NCBI GenBank assembly: GCA_031429355.1
Contig: JANOZM010000016.1
Span: forward strand, 62,001 to 126,000
Direction: 5' to 3'
Source: JANOZM01 sp031429355
GTDB taxonomy: Bacteria; Pseudomonadota; Gammaproteobacteria; Burkholderiales; Burkholderiaceae_E
DNA: 64,000 nucleotides
The translations under genes and the position numbers were made by a program. The notes below the pieces were generated by a model. It saw only the letters and a program-made list of their open reading frames with translations. It had not been told where the DNA came from and made no database searches. This document shows, piece by piece, positions 27,346-35,832 of the stretch (its first letter is position 1; every line of letters begins with the position of its first letter).

Positions 27346-27371
27346 CAATCAATGTTAAAGAAAAATCGCCC

Positions 27372-28181
27372 ATGACCACGCGCTTTGCAATTGAACATAC
27401 CACCATCTATCGCTATGCCAGTTCGGTCAGTAATACGGTGCAAATGTTGCGACTTACGCCGCGCAGCGAAGCGCATCAACGTACGCTCGACTGGCAATTG
27501 TTCGCGCCTGGGCGTTTAGAACAACAATTTGATGCATTTGGTAACTCAACTCACATGCTATCGTTACATCGCCCGCACGACGTAATCGAAGTGAGGGTGC
27601 GTGGCGTTGTTGAGTTAAGTACCTTAAGTAATGGTCTAATCAGTCGTGAAGAGGGTGCTATTCCTGCGCTAGCCTTTGGCGTAGTCACTCCGTTAACACA
27701 GCCTGACCAAGACATAACAGCGTTTGCTCACCAAACCATACCACGCGGCCTGCGCGATCCCAGCGATTGTTTAATATTGGCAGCTGCTATTGCTGACCGT
27801 GTTAGTTACTTAACGGGGGTCACAGAAGTAACCAGTACCGCTGCACAAGCGTTCGAAATGCAGCAGGGCGTTTGCCAAGACCATGCCCATGTGTTTTTAG
27901 CGTGCTGCCGCGTCCTAAATAGTCCGGCACGTTACGTCAGCGGTTATGTTCACCCCGGTACGGCTAATTACGCAGCTAGCCATGCATGGGTCGATGTGTG
28001 GATTGAAGGCTTGGGTTGGATAAGCGTGGACATTACTAATCGTCAACTGACGTCAGACAAGCATTGTCGGTTAGCGGTAGCGCGCGATTATGAATCTGCC
28101 GCGCCGATTCGCGGCGTGCGGGTTGGTGGCGGGCATGAATCGATGTCGGTTCAAGTACAGTTTCATAACGACAACCAATAG
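27372..28181 (+). CDS. Transglutaminase-like cysteine protease family protein
   Basis: This 269-residue protein has an N-terminal beta domain (FAIEHTTIYRYASSVSNTVQMLRLTPRS) and a transglutaminase-like core. The catalytic triad is visible as Cys in QGVCQDHAHVFLACCR, His in ASHAWVDVWI and Asp in GWISVDITN. It is the third gene of the ATP-grasp/alpha-E/transglutaminase set, 26 bases after alpha-E. It is presumed to hydrolyse or transfer the peptide product of the ATP-grasp protein. No signal peptide is seen. Confidence 0.88.
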   Translation: MTTRFAIEHTTIYRYASSVSNTVQMLRLTPRSEAHQRTLDWQLFAPGRLEQQFDAFGNSTHMLSLHRPHDVIEVRVRGVVELSTLSNGLISREEGAIPALAFGVVTPLTQPDQDITAFAHQTIPRGLRDPSDCLILAAAIADRVSYLTGVTEVTSTAAQAFEMQQGVCQDHAHVFLACCRVLNSPARYVSGYVHPGTANYAASHAWVDVWIEGLGWISVDITNRQLTSDKHCRLAVARDYESAAPIRGVRVGGGHESMSVQVQFHNDNQ

Positions 28182-28189
28182 TTGTTAAG

Positions 28190-28984
28190 GTGAACTTTTT
28201 AATCGACAGCCATTGCCATATGGATGCTGGCGAGTTTGGTTTAGATGCAGTCGGCATTTTGCAGGCGGCTAAAAGTCAAGAGGTAGCGGGCTTTGTTATT
28301 CCGGCAGTCGAGCGTTCTAATTGGCCTCGAGTCGCTGCGCTTGCGCAGCAAGTGCCAGGCGCTATGTACACGCTGGGTATTCACCCAATGTATGTCAACA
28401 CCGTTCAACCGGATGACCTCGCGCTGTTGCGAGTGCAAGTGCAGGCTGCCTTAAGTGATCCTAAATTCTTAGGTATTGGCGAAATTGGTTTAGATTATTT
28501 CGAACCCGGCCTAGACCGACAAGTGCAATGGCAGATTTTTATAGAGCAGCTAAAAATCGCTAAGGACTTTGATTTGCCGGTGATTATGCATGTGCGACGC
28601 TCACAGGACATGATTTTAAAGGGCTTACGCCAAATCCAACCGGTTAGTGGTATTGCTCATGCGTTTAACGGCAGCGAACAGCAAGCAGCCCAATTTATAG
28701 AACGCAATATTTGTTTGGGTTTCGGTGGTGCCATGACGTTTACGCGGGCATTGCAAATTCGACGATTAGCGGCGCAACTTCCAATCGAAGCGATTGTCTT
28801 AGAGACGGACGCTCCAGACATTGCACCCGAATGGATTAATCATCAACGCAACGACCCCACACAGTTGCCTCGAATTGCCAAAGTGTTAGCCGAGTTAAGG
28901 CCAGAGTTAAGCCTCGCAGCAATTTGGCAAGCAACTACGCAAAATGTACTTAGGGTTTTGCCCCGCGCGCAACGTTTAGCTTAA
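28190..28984 (+). CDS. TatD family metal-dependent DNase/hydrolase
   Basis: This 264-residue TIM-barrel hydrolase has metal-binding motifs DSHCHMDAGEF at the N terminus, GEIGLDYF with the conserved Glu, PVIMHVRRS, GIAHAFNGS and the C-terminal LETDAPDIAPEW. Family members act as 3'-5' exonucleases or deacylases. It starts with GTG at 28190 with little spacing from the preceding stop (8 bases). It precedes comEC, a pairing common in betaproteobacteria. Confidence 0.92.
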   Translation: MNFLIDSHCHMDAGEFGLDAVGILQAAKSQEVAGFVIPAVERSNWPRVAALAQQVPGAMYTLGIHPMYVNTVQPDDLALLRVQVQAALSDPKFLGIGEIGLDYFEPGLDRQVQWQIFIEQLKIAKDFDLPVIMHVRRSQDMILKGLRQIQPVSGIAHAFNGSEQQAAQFIERNICLGFGGAMTFTRALQIRRLAAQLPIEAIVLETDAPDIAPEWINHQRNDPTQLPRIAKVLAELRPELSLAAIWQATTQNVLRVLPRAQRLA

Positions 28985-29032
28985 GTCTTTTGGCTAATAG
29001 CCAAACTGCCTTAAAACTTTGATACTGCGGCG

Positions 29033-31972
29033 ATGATCCAAGCGCTTTCTTTATCGAAAATTTTTGCAACTAAGCAAATTACTAAACCCAGAATGCTGGG
29101 TTTTCAGTGGCATGGTTTGGGCGGTATTTTAATTGTTCTGGCGCTAATTTTTCATCAGCAAACCCAGTTGTTGCCTGCTTGGTGGTTTGGTCTTTCTGGT
29201 GTATTTTTGTTGTGTATTGCATTCGTCATTTGGCTATTAAGCCGTCGCTGGCTTTCTTGGCTAATATTGTTTAGTGTGAGCCTAATTGCTTGGTGTAGCT
29301 GGACTCATCTAGCTCAGCAACGACTTGATGATCGTCTATCTGCACAGTGGGAAGGGCGTGAAATACAAGTAACGGGCTTAATTGCTTCGATGCCACAACA
29401 AAAGCAATTCTCACAACGTTTCGACTTTCTAGTTTCAAGTACCAACGGACCAACTGAAGTTCGGTTACCTAAAAAAATCGTACTGTCTTGGGCGCCGACT
29501 TTTCATACGGCAGGTTCGGTTCAATATCTTGAGCCTGGCCAATTGTGGACGTTTACCGTTAAGTTAAAACGACCGGTTGGGGCCGTAAATTTCGAAGGTT
29601 TTGACAGCGAACTCAACGCCTTTCGCCAGCAAATTGGCGCGTATGGCGGTGTTCAAAAAAACGCCGCCCAATTTCACTGCAACCTGTGGTGCTTGCAAAT
29701 TTTTCAAACCGATTTATGGACCTCGCTACCGGCCATCACATTAGAACGGTTGCGCTTAGTTATTAGCCAATCGCTCGATGAATTAACGCCCTTGTCGGGC
29801 GAACGTGCAACCGGTGTAATCAAGGCGCTTGCAATTGGGGAGCAGTCGGCAATTACCGCCGGTGATTGGCGTTTGTTTAACCGAACCGGTGTTTCGCATT
29901 TAATGAGTATTTCCGGAATGCATGTCACCATGACAGCGGCTATGGCGGCATGGTGTACGGTATTTTTTTGGAACCGATTTGCGGCTAAACTTTCGTTAGC
30001 CAATCTCGCTCGGTTACCAAACCGACGACGTTTGGCCTGGGTTTTTGCCATTGCAGTGGCCTTGTTGTATTGCGCTTTAGCAGGTTGGGGTATTCCAGCG
30101 CAACGCACCGTCTTTACCGTTATTTTTATTGGTTTGTTGGCGCATCAGCGCGCGGGTTTCGGTGCGCTTTGGGTCTTACAAGCTGTTGCGTTTTGTATTT
30201 TAATTTTGGACCCTTGGGCCGTTTTAACCATTGGCTTTTGGCTATCATTTCTTGCGGTTGCAGGCTTAATGTTGCAAGGCACTTCGCCTGATCAATTGAA
30301 GCTAGATCCGGCGCGGTCACCGCTCAAAACATTGCAAAAGACAATTGTCGAAAAGAGCCCAAAGCAATTACTGGTCGAGCATTTTTTTAAACACACGCTG
30401 GTTCAGGCCCTTCGCGCGCAATGGGCATGCACGTGGGTGTTACTGCCAGCCTTAGCTTATTTTTTTGGCAGCATTAGCGCGGTCTCGGTGGTTGCGAATG
30501 CGCTTGCGATTCCCGTTATTGGATTAGTAATCACGCCACTGGCCCTTGCTTGCGCTTTACTTTGTGTTTTGCTGCCCGCCTTTGCCATGCCGTTGGCCGC
30601 GGCCTTAGTTCAAGGCATCGCATGGATACTGAATGTGCTGTTTGCATTTTTACTTTGGTTAGATCAAAGCCTTGCGGCGCAATGGATTGTTGGACAACCT
30701 AGCTTGCTAATTACTGTCATTTCGACATTACTCATAATGTTGGCATTGGCGCGCTCTTGGATGCCTTTTTTTCGAGTATCGCGTTGGCATTATTTATTTA
30801 AGAGCGTGTTGTTAAGCTTTTCAACAGCTTTATTAGTTTTGCCAGCGGTTTCAAAATCGTCGGTTAAAAATAATTGGGACGTAACCTTTTTTGATGTTGG
30901 GCAAGGTAGCGCAATTTTAATTCGATCAAAAGATAAGGTAGTTTTGTTTGATACAGGTCCTCAGCAATCGACTGAAAGCGATGCGGGTTCGAACACAATA
31001 GTTCCAGCGTTACGGCTTTTAGGCATTCGCAAAATAGATTTGCTGGTCCTTTCGCATTTGGACACTGGGCATATCGGCGGGTTGAACGCGATATTGGATG
31101 CAATGCCGATTGAAAAAATTTGGACCAGCCTACCCGACGATAGTGTGCAATCGCAGCGAATTGCAAATACAACTAAATTGCTAACAAGTTCTGTTACTGA
31201 ACGCTGCCAAGGTGGGCTAAAAACAGTAATTGCAGGCCTAGAATTGGAAGTTCTGCATCCGCCAAACCTTGCGGAACTTGAGGTAAATAGCGATCAAGTG
31301 CAAAGTTCGGAAGATCAGGCAAGCGAAGTTAAAAACAGCGAAGTTAAAAACATCGAGATTAATAATACTGAGGTGATTAGAACTGAACTCAATGCGATTG
31401 AGGAAGATGCTTACGAAGCCCAAACTGCCGACCTTACAAGCAACAAAGTAAAACTTAAGCATTCAAAATCGCCCCCCAAAAAAGTGGACAATAACGCAAG
31501 CAGCTGCGTTTTAATGATTCGCGGCAACGAACATAAAGTGATACTGACCGCTGATATTCAAGTGAAACAAGAACGGTGGCTTGTGCAGCAGTATGGCGAT
31601 CAGTTAAAAGCCGATGTGTTAGCAATGCCGGGGCAGGGTGCTGCCAGTGGTTCAAGCGCATTATTGTTGCAAGCGGTCCAACCAAAGTTTGCCGTGTCTC
31701 AAGCCGGATACCGTAACCGCTGGAAAATTCCCAATAAGGTATTGCCACGCTACCAACAATTGGGCATCCAAGTAGAGCGTACTGACCAGCAAGGCGCGAT
31801 CCGTTTTCAATTTGGCAATGTTGACAACAATTCGTTTGACAATCTAAATCCAATCAAATCGCTGGATGCCCTAAACCCCTTTAAGCAGACTATACCGACG
31901 GAGGAGCCTAGTGCAATTGCGGTGCAGACGGCTCGGCACGAACGCGACGCCTATTGGCGCATTAAGCCTTAG
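29033..31972 (+). CDS. comEC: DNA internalization-related competence protein ComEC/Rec2
   Basis: This 979-residue protein has an N-terminal helix pair, an OB-like DUF4131 region (about residues 90-220), the competence membrane domain (GERATGVIKALAIGEQSAI, then SISGMHVTM) with many TM helices, and a C-terminal metallo-beta-lactamase-like domain from about 615. It forms the inner-membrane channel for transforming DNA. Two oddities occur. The C-terminal domain lacks metal ligands: GQGS replaces GQGD at 626, HxDxGH replaces HxDxDH at 675-680, and GQG replaces HHG at 867-869. A charged low-complexity insert of about 70 residues sits at about 745-815. Nuclease activity may be lost. Confidence 0.93.
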   Translation: MIQALSLSKIFATKQITKPRMLGFQWHGLGGILIVLALIFHQQTQLLPAWWFGLSGVFLLCIAFVIWLLSRRWLSWLILFSVSLIAWCSWTHLAQQRLDDRLSAQWEGREIQVTGLIASMPQQKQFSQRFDFLVSSTNGPTEVRLPKKIVLSWAPTFHTAGSVQYLEPGQLWTFTVKLKRPVGAVNFEGFDSELNAFRQQIGAYGGVQKNAAQFHCNLWCLQIFQTDLWTSLPAITLERLRLVISQSLDELTPLSGERATGVIKALAIGEQSAITAGDWRLFNRTGVSHLMSISGMHVTMTAAMAAWCTVFFWNRFAAKLSLANLARLPNRRRLAWVFAIAVALLYCALAGWGIPAQRTVFTVIFIGLLAHQRAGFGALWVLQAVAFCILILDPWAVLTIGFWLSFLAVAGLMLQGTSPDQLKLDPARSPLKTLQKTIVEKSPKQLLVEHFFKHTLVQALRAQWACTWVLLPALAYFFGSISAVSVVANALAIPVIGLVITPLALACALLCVLLPAFAMPLAAALVQGIAWILNVLFAFLLWLDQSLAAQWIVGQPSLLITVISTLLIMLALARSWMPFFRVSRWHYLFKSVLLSFSTALLVLPAVSKSSVKNNWDVTFFDVGQGSAILIRSKDKVVLFDTGPQQSTESDAGSNTIVPALRLLGIRKIDLLVLSHLDTGHIGGLNAILDAMPIEKIWTSLPDDSVQSQRIANTTKLLTSSVTERCQGGLKTVIAGLELEVLHPPNLAELEVNSDQVQSSEDQASEVKNSEVKNIEINNTEVIRTELNAIEEDAYEAQTADLTSNKVKLKHSKSPPKKVDNNASSCVLMIRGNEHKVILTADIQVKQERWLVQQYGDQLKADVLAMPGQGAASGSSALLLQAVQPKFAVSQAGYRNRWKIPNKVLPRYQQLGIQVERTDQQGAIRFQFGNVDNNSFDNLNPIKSLDALNPFKQTIPTEEPSAIAVQTARHERDAYWRIKP
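31322..31351 (+). repeat. 15-bp direct repeat inside comEC
   Basis: AGCGAAGTTAAAAAC occurs twice head to tail, encoding SEVKN twice, inside the low-complexity insert of ComEC. Degenerate continuations (IEINN, TEVIR) follow. The 13-base word AAGCGAAGTTAAA also begins the 15-bp repeat tract at 37116 in an unrelated gene. Confidence 0.75.
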
Positions 31973-32035
31973 AGCGGGTGCGAACCCGCTAAAATTAGCA
32001 GCTAAGCCGTTTCACGGTGCCCTAGGATTGTACAA

Positions 32036-32968
32036 ATGAATTCTCTTAAGCCTGTCGTTGAGCCAAGGCTTCAATTTATCGATTGCAAAGCTGCCGATGG
32101 ACGCCCGCACCGTATGGCCTATTGGAATTACAGCTCTGAGGCGGTCTGGTCCGATAAAACGAGGCCATTAATTATTTGTGCACACGGTTTAACGCGTAAT
32201 GGGCGCGATTTCGATGTTTTGGCTAGCCAGTTGTGCGATCGTTTTAGAGTAGTCGCGGTCGATTTTGTTGGTCGAGGCGAGTCTGATCGGCTGCACGACC
32301 CGATGCAGTATGCCATTCCACAATATGTACAAGACGCTGGGGTGTTAGTTGCACAACTGATTAGCCAAGCAGCACCACATGGCGTGTTTTGGATTGGTAC
32401 TTCAATGGGTGGCATTGTCGGAATGATCTTGGCGGCGATGCAACCAAGCCCTATTCGCGGCCTTATTCTTAACGACATTGGCCCCGTTATTTCGCCCGTG
32501 GGCATTGCCCGAATAAGTGCTTACGCTGGCGTTACGCCAAAGCTGTCAACGTACGCCGAGGCTAAAGCTATGGTCATAGCTAACAGCGCTCCTTTTGGGG
32601 TGCATACCGACGAGCAATGGGAATATTTTGTACGCCACTACGTTAAACAAGTGGGTGACGAGTGGGTGCTAAACCACGACCCTGGTATTGCGATTCCTTT
32701 TAAAGCAGCAGGTACTGTGCAACCTAGTCTTTGGCCGTACTTTGACGCGATTGCTTGCCCAACACATGTGTTGCGCGGTGCCGAATCGGATTTGCTAGAA
32801 CATCAAACTGTGATCGAAATGAGTCAACGCGGTCCAAAAGCTAGTTTTGATGAAGTCGACAATGTAGGTCATGCGCCATCGTTAATGCCAGCAGAGCAAA
32901 TTGAGATGGTGGAAAAAGCGTTGGCGAAAATAATGGGCCTAGCCTACCAGCCCGTAAATATTTACTAA
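32036..32968 (+). CDS. Alpha/beta hydrolase
   Basis: This 310-residue alpha/beta-hydrolase-fold protein has an oxyanion-hole region LIICAHGLTRNGRDF and the nucleophile elbow GTSMGG with the catalytic Ser. An Asp follows in RGAESDLL and a His in VGHAPSL. The FVGRGESDRL motif is typical of epoxide hydrolase- and esterase-like members. No signal peptide is evident, so it is cytoplasmic. It precedes the RidA gene by 45 bases and may be cotranscribed. The substrate is not predictable. Confidence 0.85.
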   Translation: MNSLKPVVEPRLQFIDCKAADGRPHRMAYWNYSSEAVWSDKTRPLIICAHGLTRNGRDFDVLASQLCDRFRVVAVDFVGRGESDRLHDPMQYAIPQYVQDAGVLVAQLISQAAPHGVFWIGTSMGGIVGMILAAMQPSPIRGLILNDIGPVISPVGIARISAYAGVTPKLSTYAEAKAMVIANSAPFGVHTDEQWEYFVRHYVKQVGDEWVLNHDPGIAIPFKAAGTVQPSLWPYFDAIACPTHVLRGAESDLLEHQTVIEMSQRGPKASFDEVDNVGHAPSLMPAEQIEMVEKALAKIMGLAYQPVNIY

Positions 32969-33013
32969 CTTTTTGTTTTAATTTTTGTTTCAACTTACTA
33001 AAGGAAAAAATCG

Positions 33014-33367
33014 ATGAGCATTACTCGTTTACACGTTGGACCTCGTTTGTCCGAAGTAGCTGTTTACCAAGGCGTGGCCTACTTAGCTGGTCAAGTTGCA
33101 AGCGACAATACTGCTGATATTACCGGGCAGACGCAACAAGTGTTGGCGGCAATCGACCAGTTGTTGTCGGAAGTTAAATCAGACAAGACCAAGCTCTTAC
33201 AGGTAATGATTTTCCTAAAAGACATGAGCGATTTTCCTGCGATGAATGCGGTGTGGGAAAAATGGGTTGTAGCTGGCGCAACGCCACCTCGGGCTACTGT
33301 TCAAGCAATGATGGCAACACCTGCTTATTTGGTTGAAGTAAAAGTTATTGCAGCCTGTTCGACCTAA
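33014..33367 (+). CDS. RidA family protein (reactive intermediate/imine deaminase-like)
   Basis: This 117-residue YjgF/YER057c/UK114 family protein has SEVAVYQGVAYLAGQVA and the C-terminal PPRATVQAMMATPAYLVEVKVIA containing the substrate-binding Arg. RidA proteins hydrolyse reactive 2-aminoacrylate and related enamines. A good ribosome-binding site (AAAGGA) lies upstream. It may be one of the Rid subfamilies lacking deaminase activity; I cannot tell which. Confidence 0.9.
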   Translation: MSITRLHVGPRLSEVAVYQGVAYLAGQVASDNTADITGQTQQVLAAIDQLLSEVKSDKTKLLQVMIFLKDMSDFPAMNAVWEKWVVAGATPPRATVQAMMATPAYLVEVKVIAACST

Positions 33368-33373
33368 TACCAA

Positions 33374-33476
33374 ATGGCGTAACACTCGCTCGCTTAACGC
33401 CAACAAGTTTTACGCCATCTAGTTTTATGCCAACTCGGTTCTTAACAGCTCGCTTATCGCCAACCAGCTTTATCAA
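33374..33476. repeat. Degenerate short tandem repeat at the ridA / iron-binding protein junction
   Basis: On the minus strand, about four copies of a 15-17 base unit like AAAACTTGTTGGCGTTAA occur. One copy forms the 3' end of the iron-binding-protein gene (AAAGCTGGTTGGCGATAAGCGAGC). Others follow the stop codon, one again followed by AAGCGAGC. It looks like partial duplication of the coding 3' end into the 86-base spacer. Confidence 0.55.
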
Positions 33477-34575
33477 CAATCCGCTGTGCCAGTACTTGAG
33501 CGCGGCCAATACTGGCTAATGGTGTTGCATCCGCTTTGTACTCGCCTAAGCTGTAAAGCGCGGGGTTGTTTACCTTCAGCCCAACGACGCTCGGCCACTC
33601 GTTGTTGCCTTCAGCAAAGTAACGTTGTGCCGAATCGCTTGCTAAGTACTCTAAAAATTTAACTGCGCCGTCACGATTGGGTGCATTTTTAGCAACCGCA
33701 CCGCCAGCTACATTAAAGTGTGTTCCAGTGGTTTTTTGATTGGGCCAAATTATTTGAATGTTTTGCATAATGGCTTTGTCTTCAGGTTTTTCTGATCGTA
33801 TTAAACGCACTAGGTAATAGGTGTTTGTGACTGCAATGGCACATTCGCCATTTGCAACCGCTTTAATTTGATCGGTATCTCCACCGCGTGGTTTGCGTGC
33901 AAAGTTAGCAACAACGGCTGTGGCCCACTGTAAAGTTTTGGCCTCACCAAGATGTTCAGACATTGATCCGATCCAACTCAACATATAGGGGTGACTGCCC
34001 GAGCGTGTGCAAACTTTGCCTTTAAACTCAGGTTTTGCTAAATCTTCATACGTTTGAATTTGGCTAGTGCTTACGCTGGTTTTGTTAGTTACGATGACTC
34101 GTGCGCGAGTCGAGAACCCAAACCACTGGGCGCCTTGGCCGTCGTCTTTACCTTGCAGGTGTGCAGGAATTCTCTTTTTTAGAATGGCTGAATTGACAGG
34201 CTGAAACAACCCGTCAATTTGCGCGCGCCAAAGCCGCGCTGCATCGACCATCAAGACAACGTCGGCGGGGCTCGATTTGCCCTCTGAGCGAAGACGCTCC
34301 AATAAAGCTTCATCGCCCGCCTCAAGCAAGTTAATTTTGATACCCGTCGCCGCTGTAAAGTCTTTATACAAAGCTTCATCGGTTTGGTAGTGACGGGCCG
34401 AATACAAATTAAGTTCTTTAGAGTTTGATTGCATGGGTGCCGGTGCAGTTTGGGCGGCCACGTTAGGCGCAATCCACAAGGCAGTCGAAATACTAATTAG
34501 CAACGAAGTAACCAAGGTTCTGTGCGGCTTCGGAACAAGGGCGGTCAAAGAATTGTTTAAAGAGAACATAGTCAT
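33454..34575 (-). CDS. Fe(3+) ABC transporter substrate-binding protein (FbpA/FutA-like)
   Basis: This 373-residue periplasmic binding protein has a signal peptide of about 42 residues (hydrophobic TSLLISISTALWIAPNVAA, cleavage after VAA). NLYSARHYQTDEALYKDFTAATGIKI is typical of iron-binding FbpA/FutA1 proteins. Tyr pairs in SARHY and TNTYYLVRL are candidate Fe ligands. No permease or ATPase genes lie beside it, so these must be elsewhere. The promoter carries a Fur-like palindrome, supporting an iron role. Spermidine/putrescine- or thiamine-type substrates are less likely alternatives. Confidence 0.88.
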   Translation of the reverse strand: MTMFSLNNSLTALVPKPHRTLVTSLLISISTALWIAPNVAAQTAPAPMQSNSKELNLYSARHYQTDEALYKDFTAATGIKINLLEAGDEALLERLRSEGKSSPADVVLMVDAARLWRAQIDGLFQPVNSAILKKRIPAHLQGKDDGQGAQWFGFSTRARVIVTNKTSVSTSQIQTYEDLAKPEFKGKVCTRSGSHPYMLSWIGSMSEHLGEAKTLQWATAVVANFARKPRGGDTDQIKAVANGECAIAVTNTYYLVRLIRSEKPEDKAIMQNIQIIWPNQKTTGTHFNVAGGAVAKNAPNRDGAVKFLEYLASDSAQRYFAEGNNEWPSVVGLKVNNPALYSLGEYKADATPLASIGRAQVLAQRIVDKAGWR

Positions 34576-34621
34576 AAGAGGTGAGTACCTAAATTGTTTA
34601 AAGTGCTTCAGTCAGGGTTTA

Positions 34622-34650
34622 ATGATAATGCGAATCGTTCGCATTTGCAA
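34622..34650 (-). promoter_or_regulatory. Promoter with Fur-box-like palindrome for the iron-binding protein gene
   Basis: On the minus strand TTGCAA (34650-34645) and TATCAT (34627-34622) are separated by exactly 17 bases. Overlapping the spacer is a perfect inverted repeat, AATGCGAA and TTCGCATT (34627-34645), with a 3-base centre. On the plus strand GATAATG followed by CGAATC matches the left of the Fur consensus. It lies about 50 bases before the start codon. The palindrome is seen; Fur binding is inferred. Confidence 0.7.
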
Positions 34651-34752
34651 TCAGTTTTCGTAATTTTTCTAATTTGCCGCAAAATAGCGGTAGAAAAATA
34701 AACCAACCGCAGCACACTTAAGCCAACTCAAGCTTCGACCCTAAAAACACCT

Positions 34753-35832
34753 ATGAACTTTGTTCCGCCCGATTTGCCTACCCAATCTTCAAACCCTCCC
34801 ACCCCCACGACCGTTACCCTTACCAGACGCAGTTTGCTAACCGTTTTACCCGCTCTAGCGGCATTACAAGCGTGCAGCGGTCTTGGAGGCGCGGGATCGC
34901 GTACATCGCAAGGACAAAGCAGCCAAGCGAACTCAATTGCAGGGCCGAATCCATCGGCAAACAATAATGTTTCAGCAACATCAACTACGGGCGCAGCAAA
35001 CCCAATAACAGTCAAACCTGCAGTTTCTGTACAGCGTGCGCGCGTAAAGCCAAAAATTGGGTTGGCATTGGGGGGCGGAGCGGCAAGGGGCTTTGCACAC
35101 GTCGGAGTAATCAGTGTTTTAGAAGCCGCTGGAATTCAACCAGATTGGATTGTTGGCACCTCGGCCGGTAGCCTCGTTGGGGCCCTCTATGCTAGCGGTT
35201 TAAGTGCTTCCGCATTACGCACGCAAGCATTGGCCTTAGATGAGTCGTTATTAGGTGATTGGCAGCTAAACAGCCGAGGCGTGATTCGGGGTAAAGGTTT
35301 GCAAGATTATGTTAACCGTTTAGTTGGGCAGCGCAGGATCGAACAATTTCCACGCCGGTTTGCAGCTACGGCCACCGATTTATACAACGGAAATTTAAGG
35401 CTTTTTGTTTCGGGCGATTGCGGCATGGTTGTGCGCGCGTCTAGTTCGGTTCCTACAGTTTTTGAACCGGTTAGCTTTGAAGGCCGCGAATATGTGGATG
35501 GTGGTTTAACTAGCCCAATACCAGTTCGCAGTACCAAACGTTTAGGTTGCGATATCGTGATCGGCGTCGATATTAGTGCAAAGCCTTCGTACCAATCAAC
35601 CGAGACAGTAGGGCAAATTTTGTTGCAAACATTTGCCATCATGGGGCGATCATTAGCCGAACAAGAAATGCAAGAAGCCGATATTCGATTGCGCCCCGAC
35701 GTTGGCGACTTAGGTGCTGCAAGTTTTGAATCGCGCAAACGTGCTATCGACGACGGCGAGCGGGCAATGCGAGATCAATTGGGTAACTTAATGGCGCGAA
35801 TTCGCGCGTTTACTGACCAACCCGGTCTGTAG
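34753..35832 (+). CDS. Patatin-like phospholipase, probable Tat-exported lipoprotein
   Basis: This is a 359-residue patatin-family protein. The catalytic dyad is Ser137 in GTSAG and Asp249 in DGG, with the oxyanion loop GGGAARGFAHVG at 108-119. The N terminus holds LTRRSLLTVLPALAALQAC, a twin-arginine-like motif followed by a lipobox with Cys41, so export and lipidation are likely. A Ser/Asn-rich linker (about 42-95) precedes the catalytic domain. It converges with the NlpC/P60 gene, overlapping it by 23 bases. Confidence 0.88.
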   Translation: MNFVPPDLPTQSSNPPTPTTVTLTRRSLLTVLPALAALQACSGLGGAGSRTSQGQSSQANSIAGPNPSANNNVSATSTTGAANPITVKPAVSVQRARVKPKIGLALGGGAARGFAHVGVISVLEAAGIQPDWIVGTSAGSLVGALYASGLSASALRTQALALDESLLGDWQLNSRGVIRGKGLQDYVNRLVGQRRIEQFPRRFAATATDLYNGNLRLFVSGDCGMVVRASSSVPTVFEPVSFEGREYVDGGLTSPIPVRSTKRLGCDIVIGVDISAKPSYQSTETVGQILLQTFAIMGRSLAEQEMQEADIRLRPDVGDLGAASFESRKRAIDDGERAMRDQLGNLMARIRAFTDQPGL

